From Pseudomonas sp. A-RE-19 (GTDB lineage: Bacteria > Pseudomonadota > Gammaproteobacteria > Pseudomonadales > Pseudomonadaceae), in NCBI RefSeq assembly GCF_019956555.1, contig NZ_JAHBDQ010000055.1:62001-126000 (forward strand): a DNA stretch of 64,000 nucleotides, read 5' to 3'. The notes under the pieces were generated by a model, which saw nothing but the letters and a program-made list of their open reading frames with translations, had not been told where the DNA came from and searched no databases. A program made the translations under genes and the position numbers. The stretch's first letter is position 1, and every line of letters begins with the position of its first letter. This document shows, in pieces, positions 51,823 to 61,036 of the stretch.

Positions 51823-54800
51823 TTACCTGTTTGTGTTCACCACTTGGGCTGTTTGAACCGGATGGCACTGTGTTTCACTTCCCGGTTGCAGGTACGGTGT
51901 GAGAATCGGCGCCATGCCCTTGAGCACCTGCACGGGCAACGCTGAAGTGAACTTGAAGGCTTCGGCCGTGCGTCCGGGCACGAACGCGGTCAAAGTGCCG
52001 AAGTGTGAATCGCCGATATAGAACACGAACGTCGCTGTCCGGTTGATGGATTTGGAACTCAGAATTCGCCCGCCCGAACCAATGGCTTCAATGCGGTTGT
52101 CCCCGGTGCCGGTTTTGCCGCCCATCGCCAAGGGTTTGCCATCCGGCGATACAAAACTGCCGGACACCCGTTTGGCCGTGCCGGCATCCACCACTTGCGA
52201 CAAGGCTTCACGCATGGCTGTGGCGACTTCGGACGGCATGACCCGTTTGCCGACGTGCGGATCATTGATCAACTTGGTTTCATACGGTGTATTTTCCGCA
52301 AAGTGCAGGCTGTCGATACGCAGCGTCGGCATGCGCACACCGTCGTTGAGGATGGTGCCGATCAATTCCGCCAATGCTGCCGGACGGTCGCCGGAACTGC
52401 CGATGGCGGTGGCCAGTGAGGGCACCAGGTGATCGAACGGATAGCCGACTTTCTGCCAGCGCTGGTGAATGTCCAGGAACGCTTCGATCTCCAGCATGGT
52501 GCGGATTCGGCTGTCGCGGGCACCTTTGTGGCGGCTTTTGAACAGCCAGCTGTAGACTTCCTGACGTTCGAACTCGCTGGCTTTGACGATCTGGCTGAAC
52601 TTGGCGTCGGGGTTATTCAGCAGGTAACCCATCAGCCACAGATCCAGCGGGTGAACCTTGGCGATGAAGCCCTGATCCGGCAGGTCGTAGGCGCCGGGGC
52701 CGTAGCTCAGGTAGAGGCGTTCGAGGCGTTCGTCGGTCAGTTTTTCATTGAGCTTGGCGCCTTTGAGGTGCGAGCGCACGAAGGTGTTGAAACTTTCCTG
52801 ACTGGCCTGCGGCAGCAGATAACGGTGCACCGCGGCCATGCGAATTGGTGTCGGGCGCATGCCGTCGAGAAAGGTCTCGAGCCGCGCCTGGGTGTCCTTG
52901 TTGCGGTATTTCTTCCAGAACTTCAGCAGGAATGAAGTGCCTTCGCGGTCGGCGAACTGAGCCAGGTATTCCTGACGGCGTGGGTCCTGGTCGTCCTTGA
53001 GCAATTCGGCACTGCTGTTAGGGCCCGAATAGGTGCTGTAGCGCACCAGGTCGCGCATCAGCCGAATGAATGGCAGGTTGATCGACTCACGAATGGCATC
53101 GCGCAGGGTCGGCATGCGGCCGTTGTCTTCCTTGCGAAAGTTATGGAAAACATGCAGCCCGCCACCGGTAAAAAAAGCTTCGCCGGGGCTGGCGGAGTAT
53201 TTACGGTCCAGAGCGGCACCGAGCATTTTTGGCAGATCACGGTCGGTGTTCTGAATCAGGTAATCGACGGCCCAGCTGCTCAGGCGGTCCTGGTCCGGGA
53301 TGTCGACTTTTTTCAGTTCAGGGACGGTCATTGCCCCGTATTTATCGTGCAGCTCGGCGATGATTTGCAAGTAGGAGGTGAGCACGCGCATTTTTGCCGT
53401 GGAGCCCAGTTCCAGCTTGCTGCCCTCATTGATGTCGAACGGCTGGTCGGTGCTGTCGGTCTGCACCCGTACCCGCGAGCCGTCCGGGGTCAGTTCGAAC
53501 AGGGTGAAGCTGTAGCGCACTTGCGTGGTGCTGGTGGGTGTGAGCAGGTGTTCGCCGATCAGGCCGATTTGCGCTGCATAGGCCGGGTCCGCCAGATGCT
53601 TGAGGTAGGCGGTGGCCTGGCTTTGCAGTTCGCCTTGCAGGGTGCTGGTGGCGGACAGGTCGAGGCGGTCGAGGTCATACAGCGGACGGTTGAGCAAACC
53701 ACCCAGACGGCTGCGCGCCACACTGATGCCTTTGTTGGTTTCGATCGGCTGAATGGTGGGCTGGGTGGCCCAGTCTCGGTAAGTCACTTGGCTGGCCAAT
53801 GCCGCCGATGCGAGTGGCGCATCGATCACACTATTTTGTGCCAGCAGGCGAATGTGGCTGTCGGTGAGGCTGGCGAGTTCATCACGGCCCTTGGTCAAAT
53901 AATGGGAGGGGCGGCGTTGAGCAATCATCAGTGACAGCATCTCACGCAGGGCCAGGCCCTTTTCCGCCAGACTTTTCGGATCCGTGTCGGGGCTGGCCAG
54001 CCGTTCGTTGGCCTTGTTGAAGTCGGCGCCGTACCAGACGCGCAAGCCTTCGGCCATGCCATGCACTTCACCGTGGCCCGGTACCGCTGACAGCGGAACA
54101 CTGTTGAGGTAGTCACGCACTATATTTTGCCGGGCCTGGAGGGTTTCCGGCCCCGCCTGATAGGCCCGCACGCTGGCGGAAATCATTTGCCGGATCTTTT
54201 CCATGCCCGACACCGTCAAGCCTTCGGGTGAGTGTCGATATTTCTCAAGTTGCGTCGCCAACGTACTGCCGCCCGCCGACTGGCCAGGCAGGCGCAACAG
54301 CTTGGACACCTGAGACCACGCCGCCATGCCGAACCGTGGCCAGTCCACGGCGGGGTTGGCCAGGGGCTGGTGGGGATCGAGCAGAAAGCGGTTCTCGATG
54401 AACAGCAAACTGTTGACCACCACCGGAGGGATCGCCGCAAAGCTTGAATAGAGTTGTTGTGGATATTTGAACTGGTACAGCGGTGCCGCGCGGCAATCGG
54501 TGATCGACAGCCCGGCCTGGATTTTCTCTGCATAGGGCACGAAAAAGCCCTTGTCGCTGTAGTTCATCAGTGCTGGAGAAAAGCGGGTTTGTGCCACCAC
54601 CACGTAATCGCGCTTGAGCAGGCGCGGCAGAAATTCGTCGAGGGCGCTGTAACCCAGACGTTGATCGAAAGGGCCTGCACCAGGGTAACGAATGGCGTCG
54701 CTGGGGCCGGGTTTGAGCTCGTATTTCAGCGAGGCGGCAAATTTACTGATTTCCCGGGCCTGAAACCTGGAGGTGCGCATTTCCTTGGCTGCGGCGAGGC

Positions 54801-54948
54801 CCAGGACAATCAGGATAATCAGCAGCAGTAACCAGAAAGCCCCCCAGCCGTGTCGGGAACGACGGGGTTTCTCAGGTAAAGGCGCTTCATCCACACGTTC
54901 AGTCGGAACCACAGTTTTACTCGAATCGGATTGCCATAAAGCGCCCAT
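51823..54948 (-). CDS. divergent class A penicillin-binding protein
   Basis: This 1041-residue inner-membrane protein has a cytoplasmic proline-rich tail, one membrane helix (WGAFWLLLLIILIVLGLAA), a GT51 glycosyltransferase region (about 160-330) and a transpeptidase domain. Transpeptidase motifs are intact: GSTAK (SxxK), SIN (SxN) and KTGTGD. The GT51 region keeps ENRF (first catalytic Glu) and GGSTLATQLEK, but the usual RKxxE motif reads EKIRQM, with Gln for the second Glu, so glycosyltransfer may be weak or altered. Start ATG 54948 is preferred over 54963. It stands alone, and is much longer than PBP1a, PBP1b or PBP1c. Confidence 0.85.
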   Translation of the reverse strand: MGALWQSDSSKTVVPTERVDEAPLPEKPRRSRHGWGAFWLLLLIILIVLGLAAAKEMRTSRFQAREISKFAASLKYELKPGPSDAIRYPGAGPFDQRLGYSALDEFLPRLLKRDYVVVAQTRFSPALMNYSDKGFFVPYAEKIQAGLSITDCRAAPLYQFKYPQQLYSSFAAIPPVVVNSLLFIENRFLLDPHQPLANPAVDWPRFGMAAWSQVSKLLRLPGQSAGGSTLATQLEKYRHSPEGLTVSGMEKIRQMISASVRAYQAGPETLQARQNIVRDYLNSVPLSAVPGHGEVHGMAEGLRVWYGADFNKANERLASPDTDPKSLAEKGLALREMLSLMIAQRRPSHYLTKGRDELASLTDSHIRLLAQNSVIDAPLASAALASQVTYRDWATQPTIQPIETNKGISVARSRLGGLLNRPLYDLDRLDLSATSTLQGELQSQATAYLKHLADPAYAAQIGLIGEHLLTPTSTTQVRYSFTLFELTPDGSRVRVQTDSTDQPFDINEGSKLELGSTAKMRVLTSYLQIIAELHDKYGAMTVPELKKVDIPDQDRLSSWAVDYLIQNTDRDLPKMLGAALDRKYSASPGEAFFTGGGLHVFHNFRKEDNGRMPTLRDAIRESINLPFIRLMRDLVRYSTYSGPNSSAELLKDDQDPRRQEYLAQFADREGTSFLLKFWKKYRNKDTQARLETFLDGMRPTPIRMAAVHRYLLPQASQESFNTFVRSHLKGAKLNEKLTDERLERLYLSYGPGAYDLPDQGFIAKVHPLDLWLMGYLLNNPDAKFSQIVKASEFERQEVYSWLFKSRHKGARDSRIRTMLEIEAFLDIHQRWQKVGYPFDHLVPSLATAIGSSGDRPAALAELIGTILNDGVRMPTLRIDSLHFAENTPYETKLINDPHVGKRVMPSEVATAMREALSQVVDAGTAKRVSGSFVSPDGKPLAMGGKTGTGDNRIEAIGSGGRILSSKSINRTATFVFYIGDSHFGTLTAFVPGRTAEAFKFTSALPVQVLKGMAPILTPYLQPGSETQCHPVQTAQVVNTNR

Positions 54949-55112
54949 AGTCGACTGATCCATTCACGCAGATTGATCGGACTTGTCTGAAGCTTAGACG
55001 GTGGTTGGCGTTGGTGAAAAAATTGTGAACAACCAAATGTCGGGTACGCACCATTCTCTGTGGCGAGGGCGCTTGCAGTAGTTATGGGGTTTGCTGTGGT
55101 TAGGGACTTGCT

Positions 55113-55250
55113 GTGGCGAGGGGAGTTGCCTCCGTTGGACTGCGCAGCAGTCCTAAAAAACCAGCAGGCCTGTGCTGTATCAGGGCATACCGCGTGTAAC
55201 GGATTAACGACTGCTGCGCAGCCGAACGGGGGCAAGCCCCCTCGCCACAA
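55113..55250. repeat. REP pair of the GTGGCGAGGG family
   Basis: GTGGCGAGGGGAGTTGCCTCCGTT...CTGCGCAGCAGT and its inverted partner face each other across about 60 bases. This is a third REP family in the window, distinct from the GTGGGAGC and GTAGGAGC types. Confidence 0.8.
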
Positions 55251-55509
55251 TAGTTCCATCACCACAGGGGGGATGTCGTCTGAAATGGCCGAACTAGACG
55301 CATTAAAGAGATAAATATTGCCTGGTTTTGGGCATGACGATGCACCATTGCTGTGCAATACTCAACGCCGTTTTATCTGCGAATAATCCTGCATAAGCCA
55401 GGTAATGCCACTCCGTAAACCGGGCTTTTGCCGAGAGTTATGGCTGAATGTTGTGATTTATAGAGTGAAAAACCCTATCGGAAGCTTTTTATACTGCATG
55501 CCCCGCTGA

Positions 55510-55533
55510 TCTTGCAGGTTTTGTCCTGCAAGA
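55510..55533 (+). promoter_or_regulatory. perfect leader hairpin upstream of the permease gene
   Basis: TCTTGCAGG (55510-55518) and CCTGCAAGA (55525-55533) form a 9-bp stem with a TTTTGT loop. It starts about 15 bases after the TATACT -10 box, so it would lie near the 5' end of the mRNA or act as an operator. Confidence 0.5.
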
Positions 55534-55639
55534 CGCGTCTGCCCATGAAGCAGGCCCGGTTTCGCGCAAGTGCTGGTTTATCGGTCAGCGCTTCGATGCT
55601 CGGCGGTCATATCCAATAACAAGATGAGGTTGCACCCCT

Positions 55640-57058
55640 ATGCCAGTCGACAATCACTTGTCTCACGGCGAGACCGCTCAGGGCGGCCCGCTTAAACGCG
55701 AACTCGGTGAACGGCATATTCGCTTGATGGCGCTTGGTGCCTGTATCGGCGTCGGCCTGTTCCTGGGTTCGGCCAAGGCCATCGAAATGGCCGGCCCGGC
55801 CATCATGCTTTCCTACATCATCGGCGGTCTGGCGATTCTGGTGATCATGCGCGCCCTCGGCGAAATGGCGGTGCACAACCCGGTCGCCGGTTCGTTCAGC
55901 CGTTATGCACAAGACTACCTCGGCCCATTGGCGGGCTTTCTGACCGGCTGGAACTACTGGTTCCTGTGGCTGGTGACCTGCGTCGCCGAAATCACCGCGG
56001 TGGCGGTGTACATGGGCGTCTGGTTCCCCGATGTGCCGCGCTGGATCTGGGCACTCGCCGCATTGGTCAGCATGGGCTCGATCAACCTGATCGCGGTGAA
56101 AGCCTTCGGTGAGTTCGAATTCTGGTTCGCCCTGATCAAAATCGTCACCATCATTGCGATGGTGGTCGGCGGCATCGGCGTGATCGCGTTCGGCTTCGGC
56201 AATGACGGTGTAGCCCTGGGGATTTCCAATCTCTGGGCCCACGGCGGCTTTATGCCCAACGGTGTGCAAGGCGTGTTGATGTCCCTGCAAATGGTGATGT
56301 TCGCCTACCTCGGCGTCGAGATGATCGGCCTGACCGCCGGTGAAGCGAAGAACCCGCAGAAGACCATCCCCAATGCGATCGGCTCGGTGTTCTGGCGGAT
56401 TCTGCTGTTCTACGTCGGCGCCTTGTTCGTGATCCTGTCGATCTATCCATGGAACGAAATCGGCACCCAGGGCAGCCCGTTCGTGATGACCTTCGAGCGT
56501 CTGGGCATCAAGACCGCCGCCGGCATCATCAACTTCGTGGTGATCACCGCCGCGCTGTCGTCCTGCAACGGCGGCATCTTCAGCACCGGGCGCATGCTCT
56601 ACAGCCTGGCGCAGAACGGCCAGGCCCCGGCCGCTTTCGCCAAGACCTCGAATGGCGTGCCGCGTCGCGCGCTGTTGCTGTCGATCGGTGCTTTGCTGTT
56701 GGGCGTGCTGCTTAACTATCTGGTGCCTGAGAAGGTCTTCGTCTGGGTCACTTCGATTGCCACCTTCGGTGCGATCTGGACCTGGGTGATGATCCTGCTG
56801 GCCCAGCTCAAATTCCGCAAAGGCCTGAGCGCCAGCGAACGTGCCGGCCTCAAATACCGCATGTGGCTGTACCCGGTCAGCTCGTATCTGGCGCTAGCGT
56901 TTTTGGTGCTGGTGGTCGGCCTGATGGCGTACTTCCCGGACACTCGCGTGGCGCTGTATGTCGGGCCGGCTTTCCTGGTGCTGCTGACGGTGTTGTTCTA
57001 CGTGTTCAAGTTGCAACCGACCACTGTGTCGCACGGTGCGGTGGGTTCGGCTTCGTAA
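55640..57058 (+). CDS. APC-family amino acid permease (ProY/AnsP-like)
   Basis: This 472-residue permease has twelve membrane segments. It starts LKRELGERHIRLMALGACIGVGLFLGSAKAIEMAGPA, the consensus first helix of the amino acid transporter (AAT) group, including the substrate-binding G-G-LFLGS loop. The conserved YLGVEMIGLTAGEA in helix 6 is also present. Proline, histidine or aromatic amino acids are possible substrates; sequence alone does not decide. Start ATG 55640, with GAGG upstream. A strong terminator follows. Confidence 0.9.
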   Translation: MPVDNHLSHGETAQGGPLKRELGERHIRLMALGACIGVGLFLGSAKAIEMAGPAIMLSYIIGGLAILVIMRALGEMAVHNPVAGSFSRYAQDYLGPLAGFLTGWNYWFLWLVTCVAEITAVAVYMGVWFPDVPRWIWALAALVSMGSINLIAVKAFGEFEFWFALIKIVTIIAMVVGGIGVIAFGFGNDGVALGISNLWAHGGFMPNGVQGVLMSLQMVMFAYLGVEMIGLTAGEAKNPQKTIPNAIGSVFWRILLFYVGALFVILSIYPWNEIGTQGSPFVMTFERLGIKTAAGIINFVVITAALSSCNGGIFSTGRMLYSLAQNGQAPAAFAKTSNGVPRRALLLSIGALLLGVLLNYLVPEKVFVWVTSIATFGAIWTWVMILLAQLKFRKGLSASERAGLKYRMWLYPVSSYLALAFLVLVVGLMAYFPDTRVALYVGPAFLVLLTVLFYVFKLQPTTVSHGAVGSAS

Positions 57059-57076
57059 GTTGTAATGCCAGAAATG

Positions 57077-57110
57077 CAAAAGCCCCGGTCTGAATGATCG
57101 GGGCTTTTGT
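57077..57110. terminator. terminator after the permease gene
   Basis: CAAAAGCCCCG (57077-57087) and CGGGGCTTTTG (57099-57109) form a strong stem with flanking A and T runs, usable in both directions. Confidence 0.9.
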
Positions 57111-57116
57111 ATTTTC

Positions 57117-57226
57117 AAGATCAAAAGATCGCAGCCTTCGGCAGCTCCTACGGGATTTGTGTACATCCGCGATATTGCGGGTGTACTCGGTAGGCGTAGG
57201 AGCTGCCGAAGGCTGCGATCTTTTGA
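57117..57226. repeat. REP palindrome pair
   Basis: Inverted GTAGGAGCTGCCGAAGGCTG copies. Their linker (GTGTACATCCGCGATATTGC) closely resembles those in the array at 3031-3964. Confidence 0.9.
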
Positions 57227-57228
57227 CG

Positions 57229-58353
57229 TTAAATGGTTGCGACGGATATCGGCCGATTCAACCGCTTGTTGAAATCCAGCCAGCCCCCCAGCAACGCCAT
57301 CAACCCGACCCCCAGCAATGCGCTGAATATCTGCATCACCAGCGCGTTCCCGCCCAAAGCGTTGAGCATGTCCGCCAACGGCGCCAGCAACACGCCAAAG
57401 CAGAACACCTCCAACGAATAACGCCCCATGCGACAGCTTTGTTGCGCCAGCCAGTGTTGCGTCCAGCCTGTGTTCGGCAACAACCTGGCGGTGACGTAAG
57501 CGAGGGCGAGGAAGTGCAGCAGACGCACCGGCGAGAGGTTGGTCTTGCTGATTGGATAGAGCCATTCGCCGAGCTGTTGGGGCATGAAGGCGTCATGCAC
57601 GGTCGGCCATTTCCACGACAGCGCGATTAGCCCGGTCAGTAGCAAATAGAACAGCGCGGCGATGAAAACCGGCTGCCGAGCCAGCGGCCGGGGTTGCGGC
57701 ACCCGAGGCCTTTGCCCATGAATCGCCGCCGCGCCCCCGAGAATAAACAGCAGCTGCCAGGCCATCGGATTGAAAAACCACACGCCCCCGTCGGTGCCCG
57801 CCAGGTTCCACTGAAACCATGGCGCCAGCAGGTACAAGACCACCGACAACCCCACCACGTATTCAGCCTTGCGCAGCAGCATCGGCAGCACCAATGGCAG
57901 GCCGAGCAGCAAAAAAATATACAGCGGCAACGGGTCCATCAGGTTTGGTTTAAAACGCAGCAACAGCTCATCCATCAACGCCTGCTGCGGATGACTGAGG
58001 AAATACTGCAAGCCCATTTCCTGCACCAGATCACGGGTTTGCACATGGCTGTTGGCGAAAAACACGATGCCCATCAGCAGCGCCAGCAAAAAGATATGCA
58101 CCACATAAAGCACCCAGGCGCGTCGCAGGATCTTTACCGTGGCGACCACGAACCCGTCGCGCCGGGCGATTTTGCCGTAGGCCAGTACGGCCGCGTACCC
58201 GGCCAGGAACACGAAAATCTCCGCCGCATCGCTGAAGCCAAAGTTGCGCACCGTGAACTGCGCGAGCGGGTTTTGCGGCACGTGATCCCAGAAGATAAAG
58301 ATCAGCGCCAGGCCGCGAAAAAAGTCGATTCGGTGATCGCGTTCAAACGTCAT
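57229..58353 (-). CDS. opgC: OpgC-family membrane acyltransferase
   Basis: This 374-residue inner-membrane protein has about ten hydrophobic segments and starts MTFERDHRIDFFRGLALIFIFWDHVP, the OpgC signature. The family adds succinyl groups to periplasmic osmoregulated glucans. It is isolated from opgGH, as is common in pseudomonads. It is divergent from the gtr glycan locus at 58585, so both surface-glycan functions might share regulation, although no operator is evident. Confidence 0.88.
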   Translation of the reverse strand: MTFERDHRIDFFRGLALIFIFWDHVPQNPLAQFTVRNFGFSDAAEIFVFLAGYAAVLAYGKIARRDGFVVATVKILRRAWVLYVVHIFLLALLMGIVFFANSHVQTRDLVQEMGLQYFLSHPQQALMDELLLRFKPNLMDPLPLYIFLLLGLPLVLPMLLRKAEYVVGLSVVLYLLAPWFQWNLAGTDGGVWFFNPMAWQLLFILGGAAAIHGQRPRVPQPRPLARQPVFIAALFYLLLTGLIALSWKWPTVHDAFMPQQLGEWLYPISKTNLSPVRLLHFLALAYVTARLLPNTGWTQHWLAQQSCRMGRYSLEVFCFGVLLAPLADMLNALGGNALVMQIFSALLGVGLMALLGGWLDFNKRLNRPISVATI

Positions 58354-58584
58354 GACGGCGGGCTCTTGAACGGGGTTGTTGGGTAGGAGCGAGCGGTGCG
58401 GCGCGCAGGGTGGCGTGATTCGCAGGTAATTGCAAAAGACCGGATATTACCGAATGTCTCAGATGCCTATAGCGAACGCATTGAATGGTGTATCCGTCGG
58501 TCTGCCCGGTAACTCGCCCACCAGAACGATCCCTGATGGGCGTCTGTCGAACATCTACACTTCGTTTTCTCAGGAGTGTGAAAT

Positions 58585-59526
58585 GTGAAGGTTTCGCTGA
58601 TTGTTCCGGTATTCAATGAAGAGCAGGCGATCAGTCTGTTTTATCAGGCGGTGCGTCGCGAATTGAAACTTGACCCGTGTGAGGTCGAGATCGTGTTCAT
58701 CAACGACGGCAGTACCGACCGTACGGCTGAGCAAGCCAAGGCGCTGGCACAGGTCGATGAACAGGTATTGCTGATCAACTTCTCACGCAACTTCGGCAAG
58801 GAACCGGCGTTGTTTGCCGGGCTGGAATACGCCACTGGCGATGCAGTGATCCCCATGGACGTGGACCTGCAGGATCCGATCAGCGTCATCCCGCAGTTGA
58901 TTACCGAGTGGCAAAAGGGTGCCGATGTGGTGCTCGCCAAACGCCGGAATCGCGACAGTGACAGTTATTTGAAACGACACAGCGCATCGCTTTTCTATCA
59001 TTTGCTGAACAGGATTTCCTACACCCGGATCGAAGAAAACGTCGGGGATTTCCGGCTCATGGACCGCAAGGTGGTCAATGTGATTCGCGCACTTCCCGAG
59101 CATCAGTTGTTCATGAAAGGTGTTCTGTCCTGGGCCGGGTTCACCACGGCGGTGGTGGAGTACGAACGGCCTCGGCGAGTGGCGGGCAGCAGCAAGTTCA
59201 ATGGCTGGAAACTGTGGAACCTGGCGCTGGAAGGCATTACCTCGTTCAGCACCGTGCCGTTGCGATTGTGGACTTACATCGGTGGCGGCATTTCGATCTT
59301 CGCGGTGCTGTACGCGGTGTACATGGTGCTGGACAAGATTTTCTTCGGCAACAACGTCCCCGGTTACCCCTCGTTGATGACGGCCATTCTGTTTCTTGGC
59401 GGTGTCCAATTGATTGGCATCGGCATCCTCGGTGAGTACATCGGCCGTATCTATATCGAAGCCAAGCACCGGCCCCGTTATGTAGTCAAAGACGTCATTG
59501 GCGGCAAAGACCGTATCGGGCTTTAG
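58585..59526 (+). CDS. GtrB-type polyprenyl-phosphate glycosyltransferase (first copy)
   Basis: This 313-residue protein transfers glucose from UDP-glucose to undecaprenyl phosphate. It has a GT2 catalytic domain (KVSLIVPVFNEEQAI, VFINDGSTDRT, MDVDLQDP) and two C-terminal membrane helices (about 225-290). The start is GTG 58585 with CAGGAG eight bases upstream. It is the first gene of the gtr locus and the GtrII-like gene begins one base after its stop. A close paralogue lies at 63152. Confidence 0.92.
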   Translation: MKVSLIVPVFNEEQAISLFYQAVRRELKLDPCEVEIVFINDGSTDRTAEQAKALAQVDEQVLLINFSRNFGKEPALFAGLEYATGDAVIPMDVDLQDPISVIPQLITEWQKGADVVLAKRRNRDSDSYLKRHSASLFYHLLNRISYTRIEENVGDFRLMDRKVVNVIRALPEHQLFMKGVLSWAGFTTAVVEYERPRRVAGSSKFNGWKLWNLALEGITSFSTVPLRLWTYIGGGISIFAVLYAVYMVLDKIFFGNNVPGYPSLMTAILFLGGVQLIGIGILGEYIGRIYIEAKHRPRYVVKDVIGGKDRIGL

Positions 59527-59527
59527 C

Positions 59528-61036
59528 ATGGGCAGACTGAGCGACTTTTTAAGCAGAGAACTCGGGCGCCGTCAGGTCTGGCGGTTTTTCCTGATCGCGA
59601 CGCTGGTGTATGTCATTCCACTGATCCTCGCGGACTACTCCTATATCGATGACAACTGGCGCTCCTTGTCGGCCGGTACTGCCTGGGCGGGGCAGGGGCG
59701 GTTGTTCACCGAGCTGTTCTACAACGTGCTGACCTTCAGCCATGCCGCGCCGAACATCTTTCCGTTGCCGCTGTTGATTGCCACGCTGGCCATGGCCTCG
59801 GCGTTGACCAGTCTGACGTTTCATTACTACCCCCAGCCGACATTGTCCCGCTGCCTGGTGCTGTTGCCACTCTGGTACAACCCGTTTTTTTTGCAGAACC
59901 TGTCTTATCAATACGACGGGCCGGCCGATGCCTTGAGTCTGGTGGCGGTGATCTACGCAATCACTTTTCGTCATCCCTCGCGCATTTTGCAATGGCTGGT
60001 GCCGTCCTTCCTGATTGCACTGGCGCTGGGGCTCTATCAGGTGAGCCTCAATGTGTTTCTGGGGCTGTGTTGTCTGGAACTGCTCAGGGGCGCGAATGAC
60101 AAGTGGGCCTGGTCGCAATGGTACGAATTGATCGGCTGGAAAATCGCGCAGGCAGGGCTCGGCGGGTTGATCTACAGCGTCACGGCTTATCCGTACATGA
60201 ATCTGGATCGCGCCCAGTTGCTGAACTGGGCGGCGGCGCCTTTGCTGCAAGTTGAAATCAATATCGGCCGGGTGCTGGAAAAAGTCGCGCTGCTGTTTCA
60301 CGGTGGATTCACTTGGGTGTTCGCCGTGCTGCTGTTATGTGCCCTGGTGGGCTGCGCACGGTTGGCCCGCAACGTGATTGAACGCCAGGACTCGGGGCTG
60401 AGAAAAATCGTGATGGGCCTGGCGTGCGTGCTGACGGTGCCGGTTGTAACTTTACTGGTGTCGGGGGCTGCGCTGTTTTTTCGCGACTTCAATGAAGGCG
60501 CCAGAACCTTGATGGGGTTTGCGGTCTTGCTGGTGCTGTTGTTCTATTTGAGCCATCTGGCGCTGGCGCCCATCCATGAGCGGCTGCCGCTGCTGTTGGC
60601 GGTGCCTCTGCTGGCCATGCTGTCGTTGTCTTATGCCTATGGTCGCGTGCTGACGGTGCAGAACACCTTCGCAACCAGCGCGTTATTTTCCCTGGGGCAT
60701 GACATTGCGGCTCAGCGGCCATTGCGCGAGGCCAAACGCATTTACCTGGCGGTGAGTTATTCCGATCACTGGCTGGTGGGGGCCGCGGGCTCGTTCAAGC
60801 AGATGCCGGTCTTGCATTATCTGCTGAACATCAACTTCTTCATGCTGGCCGAAAACCTGCCGAAGGTGGGCATCACCAACGTGGAGGTGGAGAGGGAACG
60901 GCGTAACGCGACTCTGATGGGTTACCAGGGTTATCTACCGCTGGTGGAGAGCCAGTTCTACCACATCTATCTGCTGGGCGATTACGGTTTCATCGTCATG
61001 AAAGAGCCAGCCCCGATCACCAAACTTCAGTGGTGA
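59528..61036 (+). CDS. GtrII-like glucosyltransferase domain protein
   Basis: This 502-residue membrane protein has ten or more hydrophobic segments. The early motif SYIDDNWRSLSAGTAWAGQGR matches the GtrII glucosyltransferase family of Shigella O-antigen modification, and the LSYQYDGPADALSL motif follows at about 125. It should move a sugar from undecaprenyl phosphate to a periplasmic glycan, using the product of the preceding GtrB. It overlaps the next gene by four bases (GTGA). Confidence 0.85.
   Translation: MGRLSDFLSRELGRRQVWRFFLIATLVYVIPLILADYSYIDDNWRSLSAGTAWAGQGRLFTELFYNVLTFSHAAPNIFPLPLLIATLAMASALTSLTFHYYPQPTLSRCLVLLPLWYNPFFLQNLSYQYDGPADALSLVAVIYAITFRHPSRILQWLVPSFLIALALGLYQVSLNVFLGLCCLELLRGANDKWAWSQWYELIGWKIAQAGLGGLIYSVTAYPYMNLDRAQLLNWAAAPLLQVEINIGRVLEKVALLFHGGFTWVFAVLLLCALVGCARLARNVIERQDSGLRKIVMGLACVLTVPVVTLLVSGAALFFRDFNEGARTLMGFAVLLVLLFYLSHLALAPIHERLPLLLAVPLLAMLSLSYAYGRVLTVQNTFATSALFSLGHDIAAQRPLREAKRIYLAVSYSDHWLVGAAGSFKQMPVLHYLLNINFFMLAENLPKVGITNVEVERERRNATLMGYQGYLPLVESQFYHIYLLGDYGFIVMKEPAPITKLQW

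Larger units (their letters stand above)
54949..55639. other. gene-free stretch with REP and permease promoter
   Basis: The left part holds a divergent REP-type pair (55113-55250). The right part has a probable -10 box TATACT (55490-55495) followed by a leader hairpin. No coding sequence is supported; a frame at 55060-55314 is translated repeat. Confidence 0.6.

Noticed and set aside
55060..55314. 84-residue frame in the permease upstream region
   Set aside because: It is translated GTGGCGAGGG-type REP sequence.
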